Source: Bacteriovoracaceae bacterium (GTDB taxonomy: Bacteria; Bdellovibrionota; Bacteriovoracia; Bacteriovoracales; Bacteriovoracaceae). Taken from it: DNA of 64,000 nucleotides. The notes under the pieces are model-generated. The model made no database searches and had not been told where the DNA came from. It saw only the letters and a program-made list of their open reading frames with translations. This document shows positions 9,387 to 18,200 of this stretch, piece after piece (within the stretch, counting starts at the first letter, position 1; each line of letters starts with the position of its first letter). Location: contig JARXAH010000094.1 in NCBI GenBank assembly GCA_029865945.1, positions 28,609 through 92,608 of the forward strand, given 5' to 3'. A program made the position numbers and the translations under genes.

Positions 9387-10201
9387 TAAATTTCCCCCAA
9401 ATCGAAATCACGTTCTACTTGTTTTAATGGCAGTTCCATTTTTTTGCTACCCACAATTCCGTGGTAACTCACAGAGTTTCTCTCTATGTATTCGACCATA
9501 TTTTGGGAAATATTTAAGAAAAATTCTTCAAAGGAACTTCTTTCCTCTTTGTCATCCAAATGGGGAACGCTGCCAAAAAAATGCAAGGTTTCTTGGGTAA
9601 ATTTTTCCGCAACCCCTGTTAAAACTTTTTTAACTCGGTTAACTTGTTCATAATTGTCATAATCATTGATGATAAAACTAAAATGTTTATTGCCATAAAA
9701 TTCGAGCAAGATTTTAAATAAGGAGTACCCATCCGTCATCGAAGAGGCCTCTGGGCGAAAAACAATTAATCGCAAGTCGGCAATACTCATGAGGTTACAC
9801 TGCTCTTTGATGAGGCCAGACCCCGTATCCAAAATAATGTAGTCGTAATTTTGCTGCGCTTCTGACAGTAAATCGACGATGCGTGTTTGCAATCGATATT
9901 CGCCCAAAAAAACTTCTTTGTTTCCATTACAAGTGGAAATAAAATCTAAGTTCCCTGTTTTATGAATGAGCGTTTTCCAGTCAGCAAGTCCTTGTAGATA
10001 TTTTACAAAATCATCATTGATGGATTGGCCTAAATTGATCGCACAGTTGGCCAAATTGTAGTCGAGATCAAGGAGTAATGTTTTTTTTCCAGAATCGGCC
10101 ATGGTTTTGGCCAGGTGGATGGAGGTGAAGGTTTTTCCAACTCCGCCCTTGCCAGAACATACACTGATAATTTTGGCGTTCGAAGTTTTTCCATGAAACA
10201 T
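9386..10201 (-). CDS. flhG: MinD-like ATPase FlhG (FleN/YlxH)
   Basis: A deviant Walker-A ParA/MinD ATPase that controls flagellar number and position. The 271-residue protein carries SGKGGVGKT at residues 16-24 and LLLDLDYNLANCAINLG as the Asp-containing switch. Only eight residues precede the first beta strand. FlhG proteins normally begin with a helix carrying a DQAxxLR motif that stimulates the FlhF GTPase; that helix is absent here and no upstream in-frame start would restore it. The gene lies between flhF (59 bp gap) and fliA (1-bp overlap). The loss matches the degenerate G domain of the neighbouring FlhF. Confidence 0.9.
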   Translation of the reverse strand: MFHGKTSNAKIISVCSGKGGVGKTFTSIHLAKTMADSGKKTLLLDLDYNLANCAINLGQSINDDFVKYLQGLADWKTLIHKTGNLDFISTCNGNKEVFLGEYRLQTRIVDLLSEAQQNYDYIILDTGSGLIKEQCNLMSIADLRLIVFRPEASSMTDGYSLFKILLEFYGNKHFSFIINDYDNYEQVNRVKKVLTGVAEKFTQETLHFFGSVPHLDDKEERSSFEEFFLNISQNMVEYIERNSVSYHGIVGSKKMELPLKQVERDFDLGEI

Positions 10202-10260
10202 AAAGACTTCCTGTCTTATTTCAAAAATGAAATTTTAAAAGTGAATGTAAATTTGAACCA

Positions 10261-11754
10261 TCATGAATTCATTTCATTTAATCCAAATATTTTCTTTACT
10301 AAAAAATTAGGGTCTGCTGCTTTCCAATCTTGGGGAATTTTTCTTCCCGTACTTAAAACAAAGAGCGGTCGATCATACTGGACAATCGTACTGTATAAGT
10401 TTCCAAGTCCCATGGAACTATCGGTGTGAGTGATGGCCACCCCATCGATCCATGGACGATATCGTTGCATCATTTTTTTCCCAATAATTTCTTGATGAAG
10501 GGCACTCAAGACTAAGACGACTTCAATTTTTTGATGTGATCTTCTTAAGGATTGAATCAGGTTAATCACTTCTTCTGGCCGATCTTGTGGTACTTTCAGA
10601 TCAATAAAAATATCACCTGAGGCATCACTCTTAGTAAGATCACGAAGGGAGGTAATTAATTCTGTAATTTTTTTATAACTTTTAATATCGGCCCGAAGGA
10701 GTTTTGAGGCCAAAGAATCATGGGAGTCAAAAGATTCCTCACTCTCTAATCTTAAAATCGTAGGTCTGTTGGCCATGCTAGATAATTTATAAATGAGGGA
10801 TGATTGGCCACTACTATACTCACTAATAAAAATAGTGATATTGGCCCCACTCTCCGTCTGATTGGATCCATTTCTTATTTGAAAATTGAGGGGGCGACAA
10901 ACAATTTTTTTCTCGAGTTCTTTCATGACGAGATCATAAATTTGATCTTCATCAATAGAAGCTAAGTTATCAAATTCATATTCTACTTTTTTACAAAGAT
11001 CATTGATGAGAGGATAAGAAAAATCAAAAACTTTTAAGTTGTGTTGCAAAGACTTAATTTTATCAGATAAAACAAATTCTTCTTGCTCAGAATTTGAATT
11101 TCTTTGCTCTTCTCTATTCTCTTGAATCATGAGTGAAAGTTCATGCAATTTTCGTCTCAAATCTTCGATTTCATTTTGCTGCCCAGAATATCTTTTCTGC
11201 AAATTTTGAAGTTCTGGAGAATTCATTGTGTTCATTCCAGACCACTCTCTCTCAGAACTTAAAGATGGACTTTGAATTTGTGGAATTTCCGTTCGCTCGC
11301 TTCGTTCATTGACTTTTTTTCCACGAACCACTTCGCTTTGACTTAAAAAATTTTCCAATTCCTCATTTAAATCTGCAGAATTTTGAAGAGAAGCACTTTG
11401 CGCAGGTGATCTCAATTCCTCTGTTCGGCCTTCTCCTATGCGGTTGACCATTTGTTTTGGAGTTTTATTGATTCCCAATTTCCCATAGGAATTCAAGGTC
11501 GATTCAATATTTTTGGAGCTCGATTGATATAATTTTGTTTTTTGATCTTGATTGAGAAGCGAATCTAATTTCTTTTTCTTTTCGTAATCTTCTTCCGAAA
11601 TGGCGGCGGTGATTTCAAATTTTCGCCCCTTAAAGGCGCCCTTAATTCCTTTAAATTCTTCGGTCTTAAGGATGATGGCGTCAGGCCCCAATTCTAGCTT
11701 GATCGCCTTAAGTACTTCATCCATGGAATCCGCTTCATATTTTCTTACATGCAT
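10261..11754 (-). CDS. flhF: FlhF-family protein with degenerate SRP-type GTPase domain
   Basis: FlhF recruits the first flagellar parts to the cell pole and is normally an SRP-family GTPase. The 497-residue protein has the typical B-domain start (VRKYEADSMDEVLKAIK, LGPDAIILKTEEFK), a long variable linker and N-like helices from about 240. The G domain is recognisable by order and length, but its motifs are gone: the P-loop position reads SEYSSGQSS at about 311-319 instead of GxTGxGKTTT, the DTAGR position reads DLKVPQD, and TKLDE reads THTDS. The C-terminal STGRKIPQDW and FLVKKIFGL remain. I infer that it cannot hydrolyse GTP normally. It starts one base after the flhA stop. Confidence 0.88.
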   Translation of the reverse strand: MHVRKYEADSMDEVLKAIKLELGPDAIILKTEEFKGIKGAFKGRKFEITAAISEEDYEKKKKLDSLLNQDQKTKLYQSSSKNIESTLNSYGKLGINKTPKQMVNRIGEGRTEELRSPAQSASLQNSADLNEELENFLSQSEVVRGKKVNERSERTEIPQIQSPSLSSEREWSGMNTMNSPELQNLQKRYSGQQNEIEDLRRKLHELSLMIQENREEQRNSNSEQEEFVLSDKIKSLQHNLKVFDFSYPLINDLCKKVEYEFDNLASIDEDQIYDLVMKELEKKIVCRPLNFQIRNGSNQTESGANITIFISEYSSGQSSLIYKLSSMANRPTILRLESEESFDSHDSLASKLLRADIKSYKKITELITSLRDLTKSDASGDIFIDLKVPQDRPEEVINLIQSLRRSHQKIEVVLVLSALHQEIIGKKMMQRYRPWIDGVAITHTDSSMGLGNLYSTIVQYDRPLFVLSTGRKIPQDWKAADPNFLVKKIFGLNEMNS

Positions 11755-11755
11755 A

Positions 11756-13831
11756 CTATAACCTCACCGTTCCGAGCGATCTTATATTCGCTTCGGGCCC
11801 TATTTCGTTATGACTGACGACTGTTAAATTGGGAATAAATTTTTCCGTCAATTTTTTTAAATGCCTGCGCACAAAAGGAGAACATAAGACCACCATCTTT
11901 TCTCCCGCTTGCGTCGACTCTTCAATTTTTTCATGGAGGCCTGCTAATAAGTTTTGCGTGGTCTTAGCGTCAATGTTCAATACAAGTCCTTGTTCTGTTT
12001 GATTAATATTATTTACTAAATATTCTTCCAGATTCCGATCTAATGTGAATAGGGGAATATCGCCCTTATCACTTTTTAAACGCTCAGTGATGGAACGATA
12101 GAGTGCTTGTCGGGTAAATTCAGTCAGCGCATCTGCGTCTTTTGTAGAAATTCCGTTTTCTGCAAGCGCTTCAAGAATGGTACGCAAATCTCTAACAGAA
12201 ACATTTTCTTTTAATAAATTGCGAATGACTTTAAGCACGACACTTAAAGAAAGAATATCGGGAATCAAGTCAGTCACCACTTTTGGGTATTCCACTTTAA
12301 AATTATCTAAGAGTCGCACTAACTCCTGACGACCAAAGAGATCCGCAAGATTGACTCGCAATACTTCCGTTATGTGAGTGGCCATAATAGTCGACAGATC
12401 CACAACAGTATATCCATTGTACATAGCATCTTCTTTTTGACTCTCGGTAATCCAAACCGCAGGTAAACCAAAAACAGGTTCTGTTGTTTGAATCCCATCT
12501 ATTCGTTCAATGATGGTTCCTGGATCCATCGCCATAAAATGATCCGACATCAATTCACCTTTCGCGACTTCGATGCCTTTAATTTTTATGCTATAACCTC
12601 CGGCCTTTAATTCCAAATTATCTCTGATGCGCACACTAGGAAGAATGACTCCCCAATCGATGGCAAATTGTTTTCTAATCTGACTAATGCGCTCAAGCAA
12701 ATCGCCGCCGCCTTTGCCGTCCACTGTTCCGACTAGGCCATAACCCACTTCTAATTCTACTAATTCCACATTGAGTAAAGTTTCCAATGAATCCGAAGTT
12801 TTTGTTTTTTGTTGCTCCACTTTGAGTAAATCATTTTTCTCTTTATCAAATTGTTTATTTTCTAATTTGTAGGCAACGAATCCAAGAATTCCGGCCATCG
12901 TAATAAAAATAAAGGAGGGAAATCCAGGAATGATGGCAAAGAGAAATAATATAAAGGAAACAACGTAGAGAACTTTGGGATTGAAGGCAAACTGATCAGA
13001 AATTTGTTTACCTAACGAAGTGTCCGCATTATTTCTTGTAATTAAAATACCTGCGGCCGTAGCAATAATAATCGCAGGAATTTGTGCCACAAGTCCCTCA
13101 CCTACGGTGAGCAAGGTAAAGATAGAAGCGGCCTTAGATAATTCCATACCATGTTGAGTGATCCCAATAACAATACCACCCACAATGTTGACAGCAGTAA
13201 TAATGATACCTGCAATGGCATCACCGCGAACAAACTTAGACGCACCATCCATAGATCCATAAAAATCTGCTTCACGTGCAATATTTTCCCGTCGTCTTTT
13301 CGCTTCTTTTTCATCGATGAGACCTGCATTTAAATCCGCATCAATCGCCATTTGCTTACCTGGCATGGCATCTAACGTAAACCTTGCCGCAACTTCCGCG
13401 ACTCGGCCGGCACCTTTGGTAATTACGATAAAGTTAATAATGACGAGGATTAAAAAGACGATAATCCCTACAGCATAATTTCCCCCGAGCACGAATTCTC
13501 CAATGGAGTGAATGATTTTTCCTGCCGCATTGGTTCCATCTCCCGCTCCGTGTCCTAAAATCATTCGCGTGGACGCCACGTTGAGTGCCAAGCGAAAGAG
13601 AGTAACGACGAGGAGAACAGAGGGAAATGTGGAAAAATCTAGTGGCGTCTTTGCATATACTGAAAGCATGAGCATCAAAAATGAAATGGTGAAAACTAAG
13701 GACAAGAAAAAATCCATAAAGAATGGAGCGAGAGGAACGATCATTAACCCCAAGACAAAGATGAGGACGATCGTCACGATGAGATCTGAATTTCGCATCA
13801 TCGAATTAATGCGGCCTAAGAAACTTTCCAT
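11756..13831 (-). CDS. flhA: Flagellar export gate protein FlhA
   Basis: An inner-membrane component of the flagellar type III export gate; its cytoplasmic domain forms the docking ring for chaperone-substrate complexes. At 691 residues it has the normal family length. About eight membrane segments lie in residues 15-320, with the conserved FHIPEP-family cytoplasmic loop at about 140-210 (RVAEVAARFTLDAMPGKQMAID, quoted in part: ARFTLDAMPGKQMAID, then ADLNAGLIDEKEAKRRR). The linker begins near 330, and the C-terminal domain contains ALYRSITERLKSD. The first 16 bp overlap the end of flhB, as expected for a single transcript. Confidence 0.97.
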   Translation of the reverse strand: MESFLGRINSMMRNSDLIVTIVLIFVLGLMIVPLAPFFMDFFLSLVFTISFLMLMLSVYAKTPLDFSTFPSVLLVVTLFRLALNVASTRMILGHGAGDGTNAAGKIIHSIGEFVLGGNYAVGIIVFLILVIINFIVITKGAGRVAEVAARFTLDAMPGKQMAIDADLNAGLIDEKEAKRRRENIAREADFYGSMDGASKFVRGDAIAGIIITAVNIVGGIVIGITQHGMELSKAASIFTLLTVGEGLVAQIPAIIIATAAGILITRNNADTSLGKQISDQFAFNPKVLYVVSFILFLFAIIPGFPSFIFITMAGILGFVAYKLENKQFDKEKNDLLKVEQQKTKTSDSLETLLNVELVELEVGYGLVGTVDGKGGGDLLERISQIRKQFAIDWGVILPSVRIRDNLELKAGGYSIKIKGIEVAKGELMSDHFMAMDPGTIIERIDGIQTTEPVFGLPAVWITESQKEDAMYNGYTVVDLSTIMATHITEVLRVNLADLFGRQELVRLLDNFKVEYPKVVTDLIPDILSLSVVLKVIRNLLKENVSVRDLRTILEALAENGISTKDADALTEFTRQALYRSITERLKSDKGDIPLFTLDRNLEEYLVNNINQTEQGLVLNIDAKTTQNLLAGLHEKIEESTQAGEKMVVLCSPFVRRHLKKLTEKFIPNLTVVSHNEIGPEANIRSLGTVRL

Positions 13832-14901
13832 GTCGCTCGCTTTTTAAGTTTATAAACAAAGGCCAAAACTTCTGCTACTGCTTTATATAAATCCCGGGGC
13901 ACACTCTCCCCTACCTTAACAGTGCTATACAAAGTTCGTGCCAACATCACATTCTCCACAAGTGGGATATCATTCTTCTTAGCAATCTCTCGAATTTGAA
14001 ACGCTAGATGATCTGCGCCCTTGGCAATCACAATGGGGGCCACCATGGAGTCGCGATTATATTTTAAGGCCACACTAAAATGTGTCGGATTTGTAACGAC
14101 CACATCGGCCTTGGGTAAATCTTTCATCATTCTTTTTTTGGCCATTTCCCGTTGTACAGATTTTATACGACTTCGAATTTCAGGACTCCCTTCGCGCTCC
14201 TTTAATTCCTCTTTCATTTCGTGCTTACTCATCTTCATTCGTTGTAAATACGCCCACTTCTCGTAAGTAAAATCTATCAACGCGATGATAACGAGGGTAA
14301 TGAGCACTCCGACAAACAATCGAAAGACGATCGCTTTCATAAAAATGAGGGATGAACTTATTTCAGAGTTGATCATTCCGTTAAGTTGAAAGACTGACTT
14401 GTTAAGCACCATGTAAGTCACGCCAAATACGAGGACAAACTTTATGAGTCCTTTAAAAAATTCGAAAAGTGATTTCGAGGAAAAAATTCTTCCAAACCCA
14501 GTTTGAGGATTAATTCGTTCCAGTTTCATGGAAATTAAATCTGGAGCATAAACGACACCAATCTGCATCACTTGGGACAAAAAGGACACAATCATTACAA
14601 TTAAAAAAAGTGGCGAAATTATTTTCAAGAAGGAATAAATGACTTCATTCATAAAAGTGATAATTTCTTTTTGCTGATAAACCGTATCTAAATTCAAGGC
14701 AAGAATTCTCTCTGTCATTGACCAAATTTCATCAAGCATAAAGGTACCGGCAAACATAAGTGTTCCCACCGCGGCACCCACGATCATGATTCCACTTAAG
14801 TCTTTCGAAGAGACAACATCACCTTTTTCTTTAGATTTCTCTAAACGATATTGGGATGGGTCTTCGGTCTTGTCTTGGTTGTCTTGATCTTCTCCGGCCA
14901 T
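13816..14901 (-). CDS. flhB: Flagellar export switch protein FlhB
   Basis: FlhB sits at the export gate and switches substrate specificity from rod/hook to filament proteins by autocleavage. The 361-residue protein has four membrane segments between about 30 and 210, then the cytoplasmic domain with the self-cleaving NPTH motif at residues 271-274 (VVVTNPTHFSVALKY). The Lys/Arg/Glu-rich linker KMSKHEMKEELKEREG precedes it. The C-terminus is short. It overlaps flhA by 16 bp and follows fliR after 25 bp. Confidence 0.97.
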   Translation of the reverse strand: MAGEDQDNQDKTEDPSQYRLEKSKEKGDVVSSKDLSGIMIVGAAVGTLMFAGTFMLDEIWSMTERILALNLDTVYQQKEIITFMNEVIYSFLKIISPLFLIVMIVSFLSQVMQIGVVYAPDLISMKLERINPQTGFGRIFSSKSLFEFFKGLIKFVLVFGVTYMVLNKSVFQLNGMINSEISSSLIFMKAIVFRLFVGVLITLVIIALIDFTYEKWAYLQRMKMSKHEMKEELKEREGSPEIRSRIKSVQREMAKKRMMKDLPKADVVVTNPTHFSVALKYNRDSMVAPIVIAKGADHLAFQIREIAKKNDIPLVENVMLARTLYSTVKVGESVPRDLYKAVAEVLAFVYKLKKRATWKVS

Positions 14902-14926
14902 TTTTCCTCTAAAATTTTAAATAGAA

Positions 14927-15706
14927 CTATTGGTTTAAAATCTGAAACCATTTCGCCATGTAATCCGTATAATATTTTCCGCCCATCGTAATCATCTCTG
15001 AGCTGGCCACCATGAGCACAATAAATCCGGCCAAGATATTTACCGAAAAACTCACCGCAATAATATTTAATTGCGGAACAAATCTTCCGACAACGCCTAA
15101 GACTAAGTTAAGTAAAATGTTAATAAAAATAATAGGACTTGCGAGCATGAGGGCAAGTAAAAATAAATCTTTAAAAAAATCTAAAAAGAAATCCATGGAT
15201 AAAGTTAAGTGCGATGCCGATTGCCAAGAAAGTGAAGAGAAGGAAAGAAAAATTCCTTTGAGCATCGGCAACATAACGCCCGCAGAAAAAGTTGTCATGA
15301 GTAACGCCCACTTCAATAATTTTTCAATCGGGCCTACTTGCACCATACTGGTAGGATCGAAGAGCGCCACTGAACCTAACCCCATTTGCTGAGACGCGAG
15401 CGTTCCTGCGGCCATAATGGTAATGGTAATATTTTTCACAAGGTAACCAATCAGTAGTCCGGTGAGTGCATAATAGACGGTCAATATAATCATATGATTT
15501 TCACCCACAAGCTTCATATCGCTCACGACATAAGGACTCACGTGTGGAAAAAATGTATAAGTGATGATTAAACTACTTAAGATTTTAATAATCATAGGAA
15601 TGGCCACATCTTCCCAAAGGGGAAGTTGAAAAATAATCGTTAGCACTCTGGAAAAAGAAATCCAAAAGGCCATGAGCTGAATATTATCTACTATTTCAAT
15701 TCTCAT
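14927..15706 (-). CDS. fliR: Flagellar export protein FliR
   Basis: An inner-membrane subunit of the FliPQR export channel. The 259-residue protein has about six hydrophobic segments and the family start (IVDNIQLMAFWISFSRVL). An upstream in-frame start at 15778 would add 24 residues read from inside fliQ; I reject it because the ATG at 15706 overlaps the fliQ stop as TAATG, the coupling pattern used elsewhere in this window. Confidence 0.95.
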   Translation of the reverse strand: MRIEIVDNIQLMAFWISFSRVLTIIFQLPLWEDVAIPMIIKILSSLIITYTFFPHVSPYVVSDMKLVGENHMIILTVYYALTGLLIGYLVKNITITIMAAGTLASQQMGLGSVALFDPTSMVQVGPIEKLLKWALLMTTFSAGVMLPMLKGIFLSFSSLSWQSASHLTLSMDFFLDFFKDLFLLALMLASPIIFINILLNLVLGVVGRFVPQLNIIAVSFSVNILAGFIVLMVASSEMITMGGKYYTDYMAKWFQILNQ

Positions 15707-15978
15707 TACTGCAACACCACCTGGGGAATTTCGAGATAAAGTGTTCTCGTAAAATCCATCATCGTTTGCAAAATCCAAGGCCCTGCTAAAATCATCACTA
15801 AAAAAATCGCTACAATTTTTGGAATAATGGCAATGGTCTGCTCGTTAATTTGCGTTAATGCTTGAAAAAGGGAAATAGAAAAACCCACCACGAGAGCTCC
15901 CCCCAACATGGGAGCAGAGAGCATCATGGCCACTCTTATCGCTTGACTTGAAATGTCTAAAACGTAATCTGCTGTCAT
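15706..15978 (-). CDS. fliQ: Flagellar export protein FliQ
   Basis: A small two-TM subunit of the FliPQR export channel. The 90 residues match the family length, and the central block GGALVVGFSISLFQALTQINEQTIAIIPK (here split: VVGFSISLFQALTQINEQ, then TIAIIPK) is highly typical. It follows fliP after 34 bp and its stop overlaps the fliR start. Confidence 0.97.
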   Translation of the reverse strand: MTADYVLDISSQAIRVAMMLSAPMLGGALVVGFSISLFQALTQINEQTIAIIPKIVAIFLVMILAGPWILQTMMDFTRTLYLEIPQVVLQ

Positions 15979-16012
15979 TTCGTTTAACCTTTATTTCTTT
16001 AACCCTGCTTTC

Positions 16013-16687
16013 CTATACGACAAAAGATTTCAATAATGATCCGATCACTAATTGCCATCCATCCACGAGAATAAAGAGCAATATTTTAAAAGGCATAGAA
16101 ATTAAAACGGGAGGCAACATCATCATCCCCATGGCCATCAAAACGGAAGCAACCACCATATCTAAAATCAAGAAAGGAATATAAAGTAAGAATCCAATTT
16201 GAAACGCCGTCTTTAATTCCGAAATAATAAATGAGGGAATGAGATAAAACGTTGGAACTTCCTCTATCGTGTTGGGATAGGGTTTATTCGTCACATCAAA
16301 AAATAATTGAATATCACTTTTCCTTGTTTGCTTGGACATAAACGCGCGAAGACTTGTCTCCATTCCCTCGAGTGCCTGAATACTAGTTTTTTGTTTTTCC
16401 ATGTAGGGCCTAAGAGAATTTTGATAAATATCTTGCCCCGTGGGATACATCACAAAACTCGCAAGAAATAAGGCAAGTCCAATGAGCAATTGGTTGGGCG
16501 GCATATTTTGTGTACCCATCGCTTGTCTTAAAAAACTTAAGACCACTAAAATTCTCGTAAACGCCGTACACATTACCAAGATAGACGGCGCAAGGGTGAG
16601 CACAGTAAATAACAACAAGAGTTGCATGGTATCGACTAAGTCGGCACCACCACCCCCAAGTTGAATATTTACGCCAGGCAAATTCAT
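16013..16687 (-). CDS. fliP: Flagellar export protein FliP
   Basis: The core subunit of the export channel. The 224-residue protein has the hallmark sequence TAFTRILVVLSFLRQAMGTQ and PPNQLLIGLALFLASFVMYP, plus the C-terminal block LLILDMVVASVLMAMGMMMLPP in shortened form (DMVVASVLMAMGMMMLPP). It starts MNLPGVNIQLGGGG and shows no separate cleavable signal peptide, which makes it shorter than enterobacterial FliP (about 245). The ATG overlaps the upstream fliO-type gene by 4 bp (ATGA). Confidence 0.97.
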   Translation of the reverse strand: MNLPGVNIQLGGGGADLVDTMQLLLLFTVLTLAPSILVMCTAFTRILVVLSFLRQAMGTQNMPPNQLLIGLALFLASFVMYPTGQDIYQNSLRPYMEKQKTSIQALEGMETSLRAFMSKQTRKSDIQLFFDVTNKPYPNTIEEVPTFYLIPSFIISELKTAFQIGFLLYIPFLILDMVVASVLMAMGMMMLPPVLISMPFKILLFILVDGWQLVIGSLLKSFVV

Positions 16688-17793
16688 TGAAAGGCCTTTA
16701 AATCTTGAATTCGGCCCTTAATGAGTGAGGTTAAAGAAGAAGTTTTTTTGGGTTTATTATTTATTTTTGTCTTTGCTAATTCATAAATTTTTTCAGGGTC
16801 TTTCAAGATAACTTGTTGATCCAAATCCTCTCTCAAGGAATTTCTTGAAATGCTTGTGTCGAAATTATCACCGGCAATATTTTTTTCTTGCTGCTTCAAA
16901 ACTGAAGCTAAATTTTCAACATCGCATAAAAATTCTACACCTGTCTCATGGGCCGCAAGGAGAACCACTTGATCGTGTGCCCTAACTAACAAGAGTTGTC
17001 TTTTGGGGCCGAGGTAGGTGGTATTGAGAACTTCCACTACTTGCGTGCTATTTAAAAAATTTAATTTATTTTTTCCACTAATGAGTCTTTTAAAAAATTT
17101 CGCTCCAAAAATGATAAAGATAATGAAAGCCGCTAAAAATAAAACAATCTTAATGATGTAACCTTGCATGCTTCCAAAATTAAAAGATGGTACCTTTGCC
17201 TGGGATTTAGTTTCGGATGTAAACATCGTCACTTTTGGCTTCTCAACTTTTTCAAAAACTTTTGTTTTTTCTACTTTAGATCCGAGATCCACTTCATTTT
17301 TTTTTGGCACTATGATTTCAGGATTATCGTTTTTATTGCTGGAACTCATTAAGTAAGAAAGACTTTGCTGAGTTTTAATTTTTTTAGATCCCGCAGTCTT
17401 AACTTGATTAATTGTGTAGATGAGCTGTAACTCATTTCCATTGAGCTTAAATTCATACTCACTTGCCGGCCCCGCGCTCCCAATCGCTTGACAATTATTG
17501 AGCTGCTCGCAATTCCACTCCACCAGCAAATGATCGCCCTTACTCGAAAAAGACATCCCTTCAGATTCCTTCGCGACTACTTTAGAATTGGGAATATTGA
17601 TCGAATAATTATTTCCCTCTCTCTTATAAGTGGGACGTTCTTGCAATAAGCCAGCAAATTTAAGGGTAATGGTTTCTTTTTGACCAACGGTTTTTCGTTT
17701 CAAATTCAACAATTCTAATTCTTTTGAAAAAAGATTTCCGGAAAATAAAATTTGCATGAAAAGAAAAAAATAAAAAAATTTCTTTATCATCAT
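16684..17793 (-). CDS. fliO: FliO-like flagellar protein with large periplasmic N-terminal domain
   Basis: FliO assists assembly of the FliPQR export channel. This 369-residue version starts with a signal-peptide-like segment (residues 3-22), followed by an AMIN-like beta-rich periplasmic region at about 25-140 and a Lys/Ser linker. A membrane segment lies at about 210-230 (IIKIVLFLAAFIIFIIFGA), then the short cytoplasmic FliO domain (EVLNTTYLGPKRQLLLVRAHDQ in part: LGPKRQLLLVRA, DQVVLLAAHETG). Classical FliO is only about 100-200 residues, so the N-terminal half is an addition. Position between fliN and fliP supports the call. Confidence 0.85.
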   Translation of the reverse strand: MMIKKFFYFFLFMQILFSGNLFSKELELLNLKRKTVGQKETITLKFAGLLQERPTYKREGNNYSINIPNSKVVAKESEGMSFSSKGDHLLVEWNCEQLNNCQAIGSAGPASEYEFKLNGNELQLIYTINQVKTAGSKKIKTQQSLSYLMSSSNKNDNPEIIVPKKNEVDLGSKVEKTKVFEKVEKPKVTMFTSETKSQAKVPSFNFGSMQGYIIKIVLFLAAFIIFIIFGAKFFKRLISGKNKLNFLNSTQVVEVLNTTYLGPKRQLLLVRAHDQVVLLAAHETGVEFLCDVENLASVLKQQEKNIAGDNFDTSISRNSLREDLDQQVILKDPEKIYELAKTKINNKPKKTSSLTSLIKGRIQDLKAFQ

Positions 17794-17804
17794 ATAGTCA
17801 ACCT

Positions 17805-18200
17805 CTACTTTAACGTCTCAATTCGTTCTACTGGACTGACGATATCGGTAAGACGAATTCCAAATTTCTCTCCCACCGTCACTACCTCGCCCCGAGCAAT
17901 CATTTTTCCATTCACATAAACTTCTAGTGGCTCACCCGCAAGCTTGTCTAATTCAATCACTGATCCCTGAGCGATCTGCAGTAAATCTCTAATCACAACT
18001 TTTGATCTTCCCAGTTCCACCGCAACTTTAAGAGGGATGTCCAAGATAAAATCTAAGTTCTGAACTTTCATCTTGTTGAGAGCTTTATCCCCCGCTTGAA
18101 TTTCGTCAGAAAGTTCCGTTAATTTTTTTACGGCCTTTTCATCGATTTTTTCCATTTTTCTTGTTTCTGCTCCTGAACTTGAACCTGATGTTGAATTCAT
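17805..18200 (-). CDS. fliN: Flagellar motor switch protein FliN
   Basis: A C-ring subunit that works with FliM in torque reversal and in docking export substrates. The 131-residue protein ends in the SpoA/FliN domain (ILDIPLKVAVELGRSKVVIRDLL in part: DIPLKVAVELGRSKV; KLAGEPLEVYVNGKMIARGEV; GIRLTDIVSP). Its ATG overlaps the fliM stop by 4 bp, so the two switch proteins should be made together. Confidence 0.96.
   Translation of the reverse strand: MNSTSGSSSGAETRKMEKIDEKAVKKLTELSDEIQAGDKALNKMKVQNLDFILDIPLKVAVELGRSKVVIRDLLQIAQGSVIELDKLAGEPLEVYVNGKMIARGEVVTVGEKFGIRLTDIVSPVERIETLK

Noticed and set aside
15707..15778. Longer FliR starting at 15778
   Set aside because: The extra residues are fliQ sequence in another frame and do not match the family; the 15706 ATG overlaps the fliQ stop as TAATG.
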